Shown in pieces: positions 35,521-44,525 of a stretch of DNA of 64,000 bases; positions within the stretch are counted from its first letter, which is position 1; every line of letters starts with the position of its first letter. Origin of the DNA: Eikenella halliae (lineage in GTDB: Bacteria; Pseudomonadota; Gammaproteobacteria; Burkholderiales; Neisseriaceae). The position numbers and the translations under genes are program-made. Under the pieces are notes generated by a model, which was not told where the DNA came from, did no database searches, and worked only from the letters and a program-made list of their open reading frames with translations. The stretch is taken from positions 62,001 through 126,000 of the forward strand of contig NZ_LXSQ01000020.1 of NCBI RefSeq assembly GCF_001648475.1, in the 5' to 3' direction.

Positions 35521-36285
35521 ATGAGCAAGGTAGATTATTTTACATTTAGAATGTTTCGCCCGATGAATATAGCAGAACCATTTGAAAATATACATCGCTA
35601 TTTATTAAGCAAACTTAGTCATATAGGAGCACCTTTTGGATTAAAAGGAATGGATTTTTCTGACTTACAATTACCTTATGCTGAACAACAAATTCCAAAT
35701 GTACGTTATACCCATCCTGATACACCTAAAGTTACTCAAGACTATGAATATAGCCATCGCGTAGATTATGGCAGGAATGAAGATAACTACTTCTCAGGAG
35801 TGGACCGAATTCTTTACAGATTTCGGCGAAACTATAAGCAAGTGGACTTCTATGATGTGATATATACCCACTTCCCCCAAGTAATTGAGATTTTCCAACC
35901 TAGACTGGGAGAGCATTACTATGCCTTGTACAGCATGTATTATGAAGAGGGATATCGGCCTGACGAATCTCCCACTCTTGGTGAAGATGGTTCTCCTATT
36001 TCTATCGTTCCCGCCTACAACGATTTAAGGGCCCGCGGCATCACCCCTAATGGCCGCAACAACATCTACACCCTCAGCCCCGCCTGTTATTGGGATAAGG
36101 ACCTGTGCCAAACCGCCTTGGGCTACGGCCGCGACGAAGTCATCCGCCGCCTTGCAGGCAAAGTGCCCGATGTGCACCCGCTGGCCGACGGGGTGTACAT
36201 CATCTTCAACGATAACCCCTTGCTCTCCTTTGATGACTTCCTCGCCATCCAGCACACCTTCAAGCCGATACTCGGTTTGCAATAG
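35521..36285 (+). CDS. Hypothetical protein with mosaic base composition
   Basis: A 254-aa soluble protein that I do not recognise. It begins MSKVDYFTFRMFRP after AAGAGGACAATAAAA; an ATG at 35476 in the same frame is less likely. The first 160 codons are markedly AT-rich (A/T at most third positions), while the last 90 (from about 36005) are GC-rich like the neighbours. The protein stays in one frame, so the gene looks like a recombinant of two alleles or a partly ameliorated import. No signal peptide or membrane segment is seen. Confidence 0.65.
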   Translation: MSKVDYFTFRMFRPMNIAEPFENIHRYLLSKLSHIGAPFGLKGMDFSDLQLPYAEQQIPNVRYTHPDTPKVTQDYEYSHRVDYGRNEDNYFSGVDRILYRFRRNYKQVDFYDVIYTHFPQVIEIFQPRLGEHYYALYSMYYEEGYRPDESPTLGEDGSPISIVPAYNDLRARGITPNGRNNIYTLSPACYWDKDLCQTALGYGRDEVIRRLAGKVPDVHPLADGVYIIFNDNPLLSFDDFLAIQHTFKPILGLQ

Positions 36286-36348
36286 GCAGGGCTGATGCAA
36301 AGGCTACCTGAAACCGTTTCAGCTCAGCAAAACTCACCGGATTCGTTT

Positions 36349-36454
36349 TATAGTGGATTAAATTTAAATCAGGACAAGGCGGCGAGCCGCAGACAGTACA
36401 AATAGTACGGCAAGGCGAGCCAACGCTGTACTGGTTTAAATTTAATTCACTATA
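36349..36454. repeat. Correia-type (CREE/NEMIS) element 1
   Basis: A 106-base element bounded by TATAGTGGATTAAATTTAAA and the inverted TTTAAATTTAATTCACTATA, with internal GGACAAGGCGGCGAGCCGC and ACGGCAAGGCGAGCC. This is the short form of the neisserial Correia repeat. Confidence 0.85.
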
Positions 36455-36540
36455 ACTTCGCTGAAGCCGACGCTTTCAGGTAGCCTTTATTGCCGTGCCA
36501 TGCGGTATGATTCGTTTTTCATATCGGGAAAGACAAGCGT

Positions 36541-37236
36541 ATGCCAAAACCATTTTCTATCCAAACACTTGAGGCAGCCGGAAAAACTGTTTACCTGGCC
36601 GAAGCAGGGGGTTGCTGTGCGGAAAGCCCGCTGCTGCTTACTTTTTTGTCGCCACAGGAAGCCACAGAGCTGGCGGACTTGCTGCCCGATGTGCCGATGC
36701 GATTGGCGGCGGTGGACGAGCCGGATTGGGAAGCTTCGTTCACGCCGTGGTCTGCGCCGCGTGCGTTTAAGGGTGGGGCGGATTTCGGCGGCGGGGCGGA
36801 TGCTTATTTGGCGATGCTGGAGCAGAAGCTGCTGCCGCAGTTGGAGACGGAATTGGCGATAAAGCCCGTGTGGCGCGGGCTGGCGGGGTTTTCGCTGGGC
36901 GGGCTGCTGGCAGCTTATGCGGCCTACCGCAGCGGCGCGTTCAGCCGTTTGGCGGCGGTGTCGGCTTCGCTGTGGTTTGACGGCTGGCCGGAGTTTGCCG
37001 CCGCACACGCTTTCCATACGCCGCCGCAGCGGGCGTATTTTTCGGTGGGCGATACGGAGAAAAACAGCCGGAATCCGCGCCTGGCCTGCGTGGAGGAAAA
37101 TATCCGCGCCACGGCGGAATGCTGGCGGCAGCGGGGCGTGCCAGCAAAATTCGATCTGAACCCGGGCGGCCATGTGAACGAAGTGGCACGGCGGATGGCC
37201 CGGGCAGTGGCCTGGCTGGCGGGGAATGGGGATTAG
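36541..37236 (+). CDS. Putative alpha/beta-hydrolase esterase (IroE/Fes-like)
   Basis: A 231-aa alpha/beta hydrolase. The nucleophile elbow is GFSLGGLLAAYA near residue 119, with VSASLWFDGWPEF after it and a terminal His in PGGHVNEVARR. The order resembles the esterase group of IroE and enterobactin esterases, but the substrate cannot be told. No signal peptide is seen. The start follows a weak ribosome site (GGAAAGACAAGCGT). Confidence 0.75.
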   Translation: MPKPFSIQTLEAAGKTVYLAEAGGCCAESPLLLTFLSPQEATELADLLPDVPMRLAAVDEPDWEASFTPWSAPRAFKGGADFGGGADAYLAMLEQKLLPQLETELAIKPVWRGLAGFSLGGLLAAYAAYRSGAFSRLAAVSASLWFDGWPEFAAAHAFHTPPQRAYFSVGDTEKNSRNPRLACVEENIRATAECWRQRGVPAKFDLNPGGHVNEVARRMARAVAWLAGNGD

Positions 37237-37544
37237 GGATAGGGCTGCCTGAACGCTTTGGCTTTGCAGAAATCTGGCTGTGCCGTGTTTGAGTATGTTG
37301 GAGCTTTGCTTTAGCCCCGCAGAAACTCGGGTTCCTTCGGAAACTTCGGTCTGCTTCGCAGAAACTCAGCTTCGGCTGCGCCGAAACATCGTTTTCAGGT
37401 AGCCTCTAGTGTATTTGGGGTTTCGGCGAAGCGAGCTATCGCATAAGAGAGAGGCTACCTGAAAATTTCAGGTAGCCTCTTTTTTTGCTTGGAAGCTTTG
37501 GGGAAACAGGCCGTTGGAAGATTGCTTTCCGGCGGCCTGTGTGG
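37237..37544. other. Intergenic region with GAAG-type repeats and a DUS hairpin
   Basis: No gene is supported. Short imperfect repeats of the CTTCGCAGAAACTCAG type fill 37296-37400. A perfect DUS hairpin followed by seven T lies at 37448-37487, terminating genes from both sides. Confidence 0.5.
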
Positions 37545-38432
37545 TTAGGCGCGGCTGGGTTTAGCGTAGAAATCGGGGCTGCCTTCGGGGCGGGTTTTGA
37601 AGCGTTTGTGCAGCCAGAAGTATTGCTCGGGCTGTTCGCGCACGTGCTCTTCAATGAAGTCGTTCATGCGCTGTACGTCGGCTTGTACGTCTTCGCTGGG
37701 GAAGTTGTCCCAGGCGGGGTAGAAGCGCAGGGTAACATGGCCGTTTGGCCGGCGGGTGGGGATGGCGGGCACGACTTTGGCTTGGGTGAGGGCGGCGATG
37801 CGGGGCAGGCCGGCGATGGTGGCGGTGGGGATGCCGAAGAATTCGGCGAAGATGGAATCTTTGCGGCCGAAGTCTTGGTCGGGCAGGTAGAGGAAGGGGG
37901 CGGGGTCGGCGCGCAGGTGTTTGATGATGGCGCGCAGGCCTTCGGTGCGGCCGATGAGGAAGACGTTGTTGTAGCGGTGGCGGCCGCGCAGGATTTGCTG
38001 GTCGAGCACGGGGTTTTTCTGGTGGGAATACATGCTGGTGAGCGGCACGTCTTGGTTGAGCGCGTACACGGCGAGCTCGAAGGCGGTGAAGTGGGGATAG
38101 AGCAGGATGACTTTATTCCCGGCGGCGAGCTCGTTGTCGAGATGATGTTTGTCTTGGTAGCGGACGAGGGATTTGAGCCGTTTGGCGCTGCCATACCAAT
38201 AGAGGCCGTATTCGAGGATGAGTTTGGCCATGTGGCGGAAGTGGCGTTTGAGCAGGGTTTTGCGCTGTTTTTCGCTTAATTCGGGGAAGCACAGGCGCAG
38301 GTTGATTTCGCCGATGCGGCGGCGGGGGACGACGGCGTAATAGGCGAGGCTGCCGATGGCGTCGGCCAGCTTTTGGATGGCGGCGAAGGGCAAAAGTTGG
38401 ATGAGGTAAAGAAAGAAAAAGGCGACTTTCAT
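37545..38432 (-). CDS. Lipid A acyltransferase, LpxL/HtrB family
   Basis: An inner-membrane enzyme of 295 aa that adds a secondary acyl chain to lipid A; chosen start MKVAFFFLYLIQLLPF, whose first residues form the membrane anchor. The catalytic H-x4-E motif is PHFTAFE near residue 125. LYLPDQDFGRKDSIFAEFFG near 190 and the FWLHKRFKTRPEG near the end are family features. Which lipid A position it acylates cannot be told. Confidence 0.88.
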   Translation of the reverse strand: MKVAFFFLYLIQLLPFAAIQKLADAIGSLAYYAVVPRRRIGEINLRLCFPELSEKQRKTLLKRHFRHMAKLILEYGLYWYGSAKRLKSLVRYQDKHHLDNELAAGNKVILLYPHFTAFELAVYALNQDVPLTSMYSHQKNPVLDQQILRGRHRYNNVFLIGRTEGLRAIIKHLRADPAPFLYLPDQDFGRKDSIFAEFFGIPTATIAGLPRIAALTQAKVVPAIPTRRPNGHVTLRFYPAWDNFPSEDVQADVQRMNDFIEEHVREQPEQYFWLHKRFKTRPEGSPDFYAKPSRA

Positions 38433-38563
38433 GGGCGGGTGCAATCGGGCGGGTGTCGGGATGATACGGCGGCGGGCCGGCGGAAGGGCTACCTGAAATC
38501 ATCTGCCGGTATGTTGGCCGGGCAGAAAGCTGGGCTGTTTGTTTTCAGGTAGCCTTTATGCCG

Positions 38564-39358
38564 TCATGAATCTAGGCTTTGATCCATATCGGCGGAGGGG
38601 CGCACGTTGCCTTGGCCGATCACGCGGGCGGGCACGCCGACTACGGTGCTGTGGGCGGGCACGTCGCTCACCACCACGCTGCCGGCGCCGACTTTGGCGC
38701 ATTGGTTCACGCGGATGTTGCCGAGGATGGAGGCGTTGGCGCCAATCATCACGCCGTCGCTGATTTTGGGGTGGCGGTCGCCGCCTTCCTTGCCGGAGCC
38801 GCCGAGGGTTACGCCGTGCAGGATGGAGATGTCGTTGCCCAAAACGGCGGTTTCGCCCACCACGAGGCCGGTGCCGTGGTCGACCATGATGCCGTGGCCG
38901 AAACGGGCGGCGGGGTGGATGTCGATGCCGAATACTTCGGAGGCGCGGTTTTGCAGGAAGTAGGCAAGGGTTTTGCGGCCGTGCTGCCACAGCCAGTTGT
39001 TGATGCGGTGGGCTTGCACGGCGTGGAAGCCTTTGTAGTAGAGCAGCGGCAGGTAGTAGGCGTCGCAGGCGGGGTCGCGTTCGTAGTAGGCGATGATGTC
39101 GGCCTGCATGGCTTTGGAAATGCGGGTGTCGCTGTCGAGCGCCTGGAAGAAGATTTCGTTGAGCGCGCGGCTGTCCATCACGGGGCTGGCGAGCTTGCTG
39201 GAAAGGTGGAAGGCGAGCACGCGGTCGATGCTGCTGTGGCGCAGCACGGTTTGGTGCAGGAAGCTGGCGAGCATGGGCTCGCTTTGGGCGGCTTGGGCGG
39301 TTTCGGCCAAGATGGTTTGCCACAGGGTGCGGCTGTCGGCGTAGTCGAGGGTGGTCAT
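38564..39358 (-). CDS. cysE: Serine O-acetyltransferase
   Basis: Makes O-acetylserine from serine and acetyl-CoA, the substrate of CysK (gene at 55606). 264 aa. The N-terminal helical SATase domain ends near residue 140; then left-handed beta-helix hexapeptides (VDHGTGLVVGETAVLGNDISI, HGVTLGGSGKEGGDRHPKI) lead to VVGVPARVIG. The catalytic His of VDHG and Asp/His of the active site are kept. Confidence 0.95.
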   Translation of the reverse strand: MTTLDYADSRTLWQTILAETAQAAQSEPMLASFLHQTVLRHSSIDRVLAFHLSSKLASPVMDSRALNEIFFQALDSDTRISKAMQADIIAYYERDPACDAYYLPLLYYKGFHAVQAHRINNWLWQHGRKTLAYFLQNRASEVFGIDIHPAARFGHGIMVDHGTGLVVGETAVLGNDISILHGVTLGGSGKEGGDRHPKISDGVMIGANASILGNIRVNQCAKVGAGSVVVSDVPAHSTVVGVPARVIGQGNVRPSADMDQSLDS

Positions 39359-39440
39359 ATTTTCAGGTAGCCTTTAGGAGGGCTATAGTTAAAATACTTT
39401 ACTATCATTAGGATGCTGGCCTAAAGCCCATCCACTCATT

Positions 39441-39545
39441 TATAGTGAATTAAATTTAAACCAGTACAGCGTTGGCTCACCTTGCCGTAACGTGTGTACT
39501 GTCTTCGGCTCGCCGCCTTGTCCTGATTTTTGTTAATCCACTATG
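39441..39545. repeat. Correia-type (CREE/NEMIS) element 2
   Basis: Begins TATAGTGAATTAAATTTAAA and ends TTGTTAATCCACTATG, about 105 bases, upstream of cysE and downstream of rho. The terminal repeats are mixed between the AAATTTAAA and AACAAAAA variants. Confidence 0.8.
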
Positions 39546-39611
39546 TCGTGCCACTTCGTATGATTTTTGCGGGAAGCAGCGATAGCTGGCTTTTGGGCGA
39601 ATGCGGAATGG

Positions 39612-39641
39612 GTTTCAGGTAGCCTGAGAGGCTACCTGAAA
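39612..39641. terminator. DUS-pair terminator of rho
   Basis: TTTCAGGTAGCCT-GAG-AGGCTACCTGAAA, 11 bases beyond the rho stop. Confidence 0.7.
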
Positions 39642-39651
39642 TACGGCGGGC

Positions 39652-40911
39652 TTATTTGCCGCGCATCAGCTCGAAAAACTCGTCGTTGTTTTTGCTGTCT
39701 TTTAGTTTGCCCACCAGGAATTCGGTGGCTTCGAGGTCGTCCATCGGGTGGAGGAATTTGCGCAGCAGCCACATGCGTTGCAGGCGGTCGTTGGAAACGA
39801 GCATTTCTTCGCGGCGGGTGCCGGATTTGTTGATGTTGATGGCAGGGAACACGCGTTTTTCGGCCATGCGGCGGTCGAGGTGCAGCTCCATGTTGCCGGT
39901 GCCTTTGAATTCTTCAAAAATTACGTCGTCCATGCGGCTGCCGGTTTCCACCAGCGCGGTGGCGATGATGGTGAGCGAGCCGCCTTCTTCGATGTTGCGG
40001 GCGGCGCCGAAGAAGCGTTTGGGGCGGTGCAGGGCGTTGGCGTCCATACCGCCGGTGAGGATTTTGCCGGAAGTGGGGGCGACGGTGTTGTAGGCGCGCG
40101 CCAGGCGGGTGATGGAATCGAGCAGGATCACCACGTCTTTTTTGTGCTCTACCATGCGTTTGGCTTTTTCAATCACCATTTCGGCTACCTGAACGTGGCG
40201 GGCGGCGGGTTCGTCGAAGGTGGAGGCCACCACTTCGCCGCGCACGGAGCGGGTCATTTCGGTTACTTCTTCGGGGCGCTCGTCGATCAGCAGCACAATC
40301 AGCACCACTTCGGGATAGTTGGCGGTGATGGCGTGGGCAATGTTTTGCAGCATCACGGTTTTGCCGGTTTTGGGCGGTGCCACCAAAAGGGCGCGCTGGC
40401 CCATGCCGATGGGGGAAACCAAATCGATGGCGCGGGCGGTGATGTTTTCTTCGGCCTTAATATCGCGTTCGAGCTTAATCGGGCGGGTGGGGAAGAGGGG
40501 GGTGAGGTTTTCAAACAGGATTTTGTGTTTGCACACTTCCGGGTCGTCGCCGTTGATTTTGTCGAGGCGCACGAGGGCGAAGTAGCGTTCGTTATCTTTG
40601 GGCACGCGCACGCTGCCTTCGATGGTGTCGCCGGTGTGCAGGTTGAAGCGGCGGATTTGGTTGGGGGAAACGTAGATATCGTCGGGGCTGGCCAAATAGG
40701 ACGTGTCGGTGCTGCGCAAGAAGCCGAAGCCGTCGGGCAGGATTTCGAGCGTGCCGGAGCAGCTGAAGCTCTCGCCCTGTTTCATCATGTGGCGGACGAT
40801 GGAAAACACCAAATCTTGTTTGCGCAGGCGGTTGGCGTTTTCAATGCCGTGTTGTTCGGCCATTTCCAAAAGTTTGGAAATGTGCTGGGTTTGTAGTTCG
40901 GAAACGTGCAT
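39652..40911 (-). CDS. rho: Transcription termination factor Rho
   Basis: Hexameric RNA helicase that ends transcription. 419 aa. The N-terminal Rho_N and cold-shock RNA-binding domains (GFGFLRSTDTSYLASPDDIYVS near 70-90) precede the ATPase with Walker A PPKTGKT near 180, Walker B VVILLDSITRLARAYN and the Q/R loop SGKILTGGMDANALHRPKRFFGAARN. Confidence 0.97.
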   Translation of the reverse strand: MHVSELQTQHISKLLEMAEQHGIENANRLRKQDLVFSIVRHMMKQGESFSCSGTLEILPDGFGFLRSTDTSYLASPDDIYVSPNQIRRFNLHTGDTIEGSVRVPKDNERYFALVRLDKINGDDPEVCKHKILFENLTPLFPTRPIKLERDIKAEENITARAIDLVSPIGMGQRALLVAPPKTGKTVMLQNIAHAITANYPEVVLIVLLIDERPEEVTEMTRSVRGEVVASTFDEPAARHVQVAEMVIEKAKRMVEHKKDVVILLDSITRLARAYNTVAPTSGKILTGGMDANALHRPKRFFGAARNIEEGGSLTIIATALVETGSRMDDVIFEEFKGTGNMELHLDRRMAEKRVFPAININKSGTRREEMLVSNDRLQRMWLLRKFLHPMDDLEATEFLVGKLKDSKNNDEFFELMRGK

Positions 40912-41159
40912 AAGATTATGTTTTGTGTTGAATAATGGGTAAATCGATTAAATGAACGCGCGGTTCAGATAATGGGAAATGGGGATATGTGTGGGGATGG
41001 GTTTGGAAGATTTAAGAGTTTTGGCTGTTATAAGCCGGAGAATGGGGCTGCGCGCCAAAAGTAAGATGGGCGCAAAACGGCGGCATTCTAGGAGCTTGGG
41101 CGTGGCTTGTCAAGGAAAGCCACCGCCGGAAGCTGCGGCGGTGGCGGGATGAGGCGGTA
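40912..41159. other. Intergenic region between trxA and rho
   Basis: About 250 bases; the 5' leader of rho lies here, as in other bacteria where trxA precedes rho. No further structure is assigned. Confidence 0.4.
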
Positions 41160-41486
41160 TTACAGTGAGGCGTTCAAGAAATCGGTGAGTTGGCCTTTGC
41201 TCAGGGCGCCCACTTTGGTGGCCACGCGCTGGCCGCGGTTGAACACCATCAGGGTGGGGATGCCGCGTACGCCGAATTGGGCGGGGGTTTGCTCGTTTTC
41301 GTCGATATTCATCTTCACTACTTGCAGCTTGCCTTGGAATTCCTCAGCGATGTCGTCCAGAATCGGAGCGATCATTTTGCAAGGGCCGCACCAGGGAGCC
41401 CAGAAGTCGAGCAATACAGGCAGCTCGGCTTTCAATACGTCTTTTTCAAAGGCGGCATCGGAGGTGTGGATGATTTGGTTGCTCAT
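41160..41486 (-). CDS. trxA: Thioredoxin 1
   Basis: Protein disulfide reductase, 108 aa, start MSNQIIHTSDAAFEKD. Active site WAPWCGPCKM near residue 30, cis-proline segment RGIPTLMVF near 72. It is upstream of rho in the same direction, the conserved bacterial trxA-rho order. Confidence 0.96.
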   Translation of the reverse strand: MSNQIIHTSDAAFEKDVLKAELPVLLDFWAPWCGPCKMIAPILDDIAEEFQGKLQVVKMNIDENEQTPAQFGVRGIPTLMVFNRGQRVATKVGALSKGQLTDFLNASL

Positions 41487-41742
41487 GTTTTTTCCTTTCA
41501 GATAGGGATTTCGGATGGCGGGCAAGATACGGGTTTCGCCGCAAAATAACAAGACCGGCGGCACGGCGGCAATGGTGTTTATAGCTTTCGGCAATGGCGG
41601 CCTTGAGGCTTATTGAGGATCGCACATCCAAGTTTTAAGTGCAATATCCGAATCGGGTTGGCAAGCCTGCCCAGATGCCGCCCAAAATTTCAGGTAGCCT
41701 ATTATCCGCTAAGCTTGTTTGAAAACCAAACGGCAGCCGGGC

Positions 41743-41899
41743 CTACTCCCCCGACACATCAATCACCACCACTTCCGACTGCGAGCCCAGGCGCAAGGGG
41801 ATGCCCCAGAAGCCGTAGCCGGAGGTAACGAAATAATGCCCGCGCCCGCGCGCTTCGTAGCCGTAGGAGAGCACGTTGAGCAGCTTCACCACCAGATTG
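41743..41899 (-). pseudogene. Metallophosphoesterase, 3' fragment cut off by prophage
   Basis: The minus strand encodes NLVVKLLNVLSYGYEARGRG then HYFVTSGYGFWGIPLRLGSQ and a short tail, the C-terminal end of the calcineurin-like membrane phosphoesterase whose first 300 residues lie at 46242-47176. Joining the two at the shared AGATTG restores PGNLVVKL in frame. The codons further upstream in this open frame are phage end sequence. Confidence 0.88.
41894..41899. repeat. Target-site duplication, left copy
   Basis: AGATTG here and at 46242-46247 flank the prophage; only one copy is needed to rebuild the interrupted gene. Confidence 0.8.
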
Positions 41900-41942
41900 T
41901 GAAACCCAGTGAGATAAATATAAGGGGTCTGTGAGATAAATG
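41900..41942. promoter_or_regulatory. Left prophage end with repeated GATAAAT transposase sites
   Basis: Two copies of GTGAGATAAAT, about 21 bases apart, within the first 43 bases of the element. Confidence 0.65.
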
Positions 41943-42017
41943 GGATTAAGTGGGATGAGGATGGATGAAGGGGGATGGGAAATTTGTAACAACGTTGCAC
42001 TGGGTGCAACAAAACGG

Positions 42018-42045
42018 AGCGGGCGAATTTGCCCGCTTTTTTATT
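42018..42045 (+). terminator. Intrinsic terminator near the left prophage end
   Basis: AGCGGGC-GAATTT-GCCCGCT followed by TTTTTATT. It reads as a terminator on the plus strand. Confidence 0.7.
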
Positions 42046-42511
42046 TTCGGACACCCCGTGCCAAAGCATCGAGGGCGACATCCAGCAGGCGGGATTCGGC
42101 GCCGGCCTGAAGTGTACCGCCTTTGCTCATCGGCAGGTAGGGGCGTGCCGGGATTTTGACCTGTTTGACCCTGCGGAAGCCGTCGCCGACTTTGAACACC
42201 AAATAGGGTTTGTTTTTGGCTTTGACCGTGCCGCCGAACTGGTGGATGGCGGCGTAGGGTTTGTTGGTGCCGATGCGGGCGAAGTTGCTGCCGGAGGCAG
42301 TGTGGATGCTGGCGGCCAGCTGCCCGCTCTGTTGCAGGATTTTGCCGCCGCGCGCATTGGCCGGCCATTTTTTCCCGCCCCAGCTTTCGGATTCGAAGTT
42401 GTCTTCGGTGATGCTGAGCAGTTCGGCGGCAATGGCCTTCATCATCGGGCGCGGGTGGGTGGCATTCTTTAATAGTTGTCCCAGCCCGTGTTCGAGGCTG
42501 GAACTGAACAA
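42041..42511 (-). CDS. Phage virion morphogenesis protein (Mu gpG-like), N-terminus truncated
   Basis: A protein of about 156 aa with the gpG/phage virion morphogenesis pattern: AIAAELLSITEDNFESESWG, PANARGGKILQQSGQLAASI, RIGTNKPYAAIHQFGG and the C-terminal PARPYLPMS. The only start near the 5' end is TTG at 42509-42511, where homologous sequence begins mid-domain, so about 15 N-terminal residues are lost. It points opposite to the other phage genes and abuts the broken start of the tail-fibre gene, marking a rearrangement joint at about 42500. Confidence 0.75.
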   Translation of the reverse strand: MFSSSLEHGLGQLLKNATHPRPMMKAIAAELLSITEDNFESESWGGKKWPANARGGKILQQSGQLAASIHTASGSNFARIGTNKPYAAIHQFGGTVKAKNKPYLVFKVGDGFRRVKQVKIPARPYLPMSKGGTLQAGAESRLLDVALDALARGVRK

Positions 42512-43892
42512 CCCGCAATGGTCAGAAGGTATCTACCAGCTGGAAACCACCGACCCGGTATTGGGCGGGCCGAACGGCATTGCCAACCGGCAGGCCAAGG
42601 AACTGGCCGCGCGGACGCAGTATTTGAAGAAGAAGCAGGAAGAGTACAAACCGGGTGCGGCCAGCACTACCAAGGCCGGTATCGTACAGCTCTCGTCTGC
42701 CACTGACAGCAACAGCGAAGAGCTGGCGGCCACGCCGAAGGCGGTGAAGGCGGCTTATGACAAGGCTGTTGAGTCCGCCGGCAAAGGCCTGCCCGTTGGC
42801 GCAGTAATCGGCTTCCCACGCGCGATTACCAGCCAAGAAGGCTTTTTAAAGGCCGACGGCAGCACCTTTGCCCAGGCCACCTATCCCGACCTGCACCGCG
42901 TATTAGGCAGCAATAAGCTGCCCAATCTCACACGCTCCGACATCGGCATGACCGCCTATTTTGCCTTTGACGACATCCCGGACGGCTGGATTAAGTACGA
43001 CGAGATTGCCGCCAAGGTAACGCAGTCTGCCTATCCCGAACTCTACCGCAAGCTGGTGGCGCAGTACGGCAGCATTGCCGCTGTGCCAAAAGCCGAAGAC
43101 CGCTTTGTGCGCAACGCTGCGGGCGGCCTCACGGTTGGCACGCAACAGGGCGACGCCATCCGCAACATCACCGGCGAAACAAAATATGGCTACGACGGTG
43201 ACACGGTTTATGACCCCGCTGCCGCCGCGTCGTCATCGGCAATCTACTACCCAGATCGTAAAGCGCCAGACACCGTTAATAATATGTCGGTATTTTCTAA
43301 CGCAGCAAACAACTGGCGGCCGCTGGTTTTTGATGCCTCCCGCTCTGTACCCACGGCGGACGAAAACCGACCCAAAGCCATCGCAATGGTGCTGTGCATC
43401 AAGGCGCAAAACAGCTTGGACGACGTGGTGATGTGGGTTAAGGCTTACGGCAAGGTTACCAATGCCGGTGTACTGGATGCCGCCACGCTGGCCGCTGGGC
43501 TGCAAAACAAGTCCGACAAGGGGCACACCCACCGCGCCGCTGAAATAAATGACTTTGCCGAGGCGGTGGCCGCGCTCACCGTGCACCAAAAAATCGGCAC
43601 GTTTGACATTTGCAAGCTACCGGACGGCACCCAAATCGAATCTGGCACGGTACGCATCCAAAACCACAATAACAACCCGACAGCCCGCGTGCTGACGTGG
43701 CCGCTGGCCTTTGTCGACACCCCGGTGGTGGTCGCCACCATGTCCGGCCCTGAAGGCAACGTGTGCGATATTTGGGTAACGATTGACAACAGGCAGAGCA
43801 ACCAGTCGGCCGTGCACTACTGGTTGCACGAGCCGGTCTATAACACCCCGGATGTGACGGTTAATTTTGTGGCCGTAGGTCGTTGGAAATAG
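42504..43892 (+). CDS. Phage tail fibre protein, 5'-truncated
   Basis: The homologous part begins QWSEGIYQLETTDPVLGG, which in other phages lies near the N-terminus, so the native start is missing. The open frame continues upstream to an ATG at 42261, but that part is antisense to the gpG-like gene. The body shows collar-like LPVGAVIGFPRAI and tail-fibre segments (LKADGSTFAQATYPDL, TKAGIVQLSSATDS) and ends in a beta-rich tip domain. It may still be expressed as a chimaera. The next gene starts six bases after its stop. Confidence 0.72.
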   Translation: MNNPQWSEGIYQLETTDPVLGGPNGIANRQAKELAARTQYLKKKQEEYKPGAASTTKAGIVQLSSATDSNSEELAATPKAVKAAYDKAVESAGKGLPVGAVIGFPRAITSQEGFLKADGSTFAQATYPDLHRVLGSNKLPNLTRSDIGMTAYFAFDDIPDGWIKYDEIAAKVTQSAYPELYRKLVAQYGSIAAVPKAEDRFVRNAAGGLTVGTQQGDAIRNITGETKYGYDGDTVYDPAAAASSSAIYYPDRKAPDTVNNMSVFSNAANNWRPLVFDASRSVPTADENRPKAIAMVLCIKAQNSLDDVVMWVKAYGKVTNAGVLDAATLAAGLQNKSDKGHTHRAAEINDFAEAVAALTVHQKIGTFDICKLPDGTQIESGTVRIQNHNNNPTARVLTWPLAFVDTPVVVATMSGPEGNVCDIWVTIDNRQSNQSAVHYWLHEPVYNTPDVTVNFVAVGRWK

Positions 43893-43898
43893 GAGCAG

Positions 43899-44525
43899 AT
43901 GATGACTGTGTATTACTACCAAAACGGATTTTTGCATACCGACGGCACGCCGCCGGAAGGCGCAGTCGCCCTCACCGCCGTCGAGCATGAGGCGCTGGTT
44001 GTCGGGCAATGTACCGGGCGAATCGTTATGCCGGGCAAAGACGGCAAGCCTGTATTGGCTGACCCCGCACCCTGTCCCTCCAGCACTTGGGACGGCGAGC
44101 AATGGCACATCGACCCCGAGTGCGCCGCCCAGCTTAAGGCAGAGCAACAAGATGAGATGTGGGAGCGCATCAAAGTCAAGCGCTACGACAACCTGCGGCA
44201 CGGGGTGTTTGTCAAAAGCGTAGGCAAGTGGTTTTACACCAACGATGAGAGCCGCACCCAATACATCCTGCTGCGCACCATGAAAACGCTACCGCCGGAT
44301 CTGAAGTGGAAAACGATGGAAAATGATTTTGTCCTCATGACCCGCGAGCTGCTGGATGAAATGACTACACAGATGGTGGTGGATGAACAGGCTGATTTTG
44401 CCAATGCCGAACGCCATAAAGCCGCCATGCTCAAAGCCGAACACCCGCTGGAATACGATTATTCAGACGGCTGGACAGCCAACTACGAACAGGCCGCCGC
44501 CGAACTTGAGGAGGTAGAAAAATGA
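43899..44525 (+). CDS. Phage protein with tail-assembly-like N-terminus
   Basis: A 208-aa soluble protein starting MMTVYYYQNGFLHTDG after AGGAG. The position directly after the tail fibre and the opening fit phage tail-fibre assembly or DUF4376-like proteins. The second half (IKVKRYDNLRHGVFVKSVGKWF, then a helical acidic tail) resembles DUF4376. The stop overlaps the next start (ATGA). Confidence 0.6.
   Translation: MMTVYYYQNGFLHTDGTPPEGAVALTAVEHEALVVGQCTGRIVMPGKDGKPVLADPAPCPSSTWDGEQWHIDPECAAQLKAEQQDEMWERIKVKRYDNLRHGVFVKSVGKWFYTNDESRTQYILLRTMKTLPPDLKWKTMENDFVLMTRELLDEMTTQMVVDEQADFANAERHKAAMLKAEHPLEYDYSDGWTANYEQAAAELEEVEK

Noticed and set aside
39748..40896. 382-codon plus-strand frame opposite rho
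   Set aside because: Antisense shadow; Rho motifs are complete on the minus strand.
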